From Telmatobacter sp. DSM 110680 (lineage in GTDB: Bacteria; Acidobacteriota; Terriglobia; Terriglobales; Acidobacteriaceae), in contig NZ_CP121196.1 in the NCBI RefSeq assembly GCF_039994875.1, positions 3,038,001 to 3,102,000 of the forward strand: a DNA stretch of 64,000 bases, given 5' to 3'. The notes beneath the pieces are model-generated. The model worked only from the letters and a program-made list of their open reading frames with translations, did not search any database and had not been told where the DNA came from. The position numbers were made by a program, and so were the translations under genes. Positions 63,808 to 64,000 of the stretch are shown here, one piece after another (within the stretch, counting starts at the first letter, position 1; each line of letters begins with the position of its first letter).

Positions 63808-64000
63808 TCAATACGCCTGCAGTTGATCGAGGGGCAGGCGCACGCGGAAACAGGTTGATCCCGGATCGGAGCGCACGCTGAGATGTCCGCGATGTTTGCG
63901 AACAATACGCATGGCGTTGTCAAGGCCAAGACCGAGACCCTGTCCAGGCGCCTTCGTAGTGAAGAATGGCTCGAAGATGCGATCCTGCAACTCAGGGGGA
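63808..64000 (-). CDS. Histidine kinase C-terminus, truncated by window edge
   Basis: Only the last 63 residues of a sensor kinase are present: PPELQDRIFEPFFTTK (F box) and GQGLGLGLDNAMRIVRKHRG (G2 box), ending in VRLPLDQLQAY. The ATP-binding domain is of the HATPase_c type. The N-terminal part lies beyond the right edge. No response regulator is next to it in the window. Confidence 0.88.
   Translation of the reverse strand, partial: PPELQDRIFEPFFTTKAPGQGLGLGLDNAMRIVRKHRGHLSVRSDPGSTCFRVRLPLDQLQAY

Overview
The window reads as chromosomal DNA of an acidobacterium, most likely class Terriglobia (Acidobacteriaceae type). This is inferred from protein style and gene content: a VWFA-related secreted protein, a SpoIVB-type S55 peptidase in a diderm setting, MqnA of the futalosine menaquinone route, a GspE/PilMNOP-type assembly operon, many secreted TPR and beta-propeller proteins, and a recurring intergenic element ending in CTCAGGATGACA. 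No rRNA, tRNA, CRISPR array, IS element or intact prophage was seen. The one RNA gene recognised is the small SRP RNA at 52.39 kb.

Layout. 0-4 kb: a solitary GvpL/GvpF-like protein, a tail-anchored coiled-coil protein, a DUF502 membrane protein and a flippase-like membrane protein. 4-6.6 kb: an AT-richer accessory islet with a membrane/coiled-coil protein of unknown family and a set of very short overlapping genes on both strands, two of which seem to carry one-base frameshifts. 6.6-19 kb: response regulators, a repeat-bearing lipoprotein, a lytic transglycosylase, a HAD phosphatase, a HemG-like flavodoxin, a BBE-type FAD oxidoreductase, a LolC/E-like permease with a large propeller protein, Hsp15 and a zinc alcohol dehydrogenase. 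19-23.6 kb: S55 peptidase, VWA protein, and an IscA/ErpA-type Fe-S carrier.

23.66-30.5 kb is the largest multigene system: a seven-gene minus-strand operon running gspF/pilC, gspE/pilB, pilM, pilN, pilO, a PilP/GspC-like protein and a pseudopilin. It should build a type II secretion or type IV pilus-like inner-membrane machine. Secretin and prepilin peptidase are not in the window. 30.7-40 kb: CapA-like protein, riboflavin synthase, gamma-glutamyltransferase, RibD, FtsY, and a BNR propeller protein next to a MoaD/ThiS-like protein ending in Gly-Gly.

40-49.8 kb: a secreted SRPBCC protein, the PlsY-GpsA phospholipid pair, a DJ-1/PfpI-like gene divergent from a WYL regulator with a clear palindromic operator between them, a catalase-like peroxidase, and the YacG-PgpA-NHL-CinA group. 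49.8-64 kb: RimO with a TPR gene, SRP RNA, FabH, MqnA, DprA, TopA, several small secreted or DUF proteins, a TPR protein, an acetyltransferase and VOC pair, and the truncated end of a histidine kinase.

At least five copies of a nested-hairpin intergenic element (about 40-100 bp) are spread through the window. Long open frames antisense to topA, gspE and rimO are best explained by codon composition.
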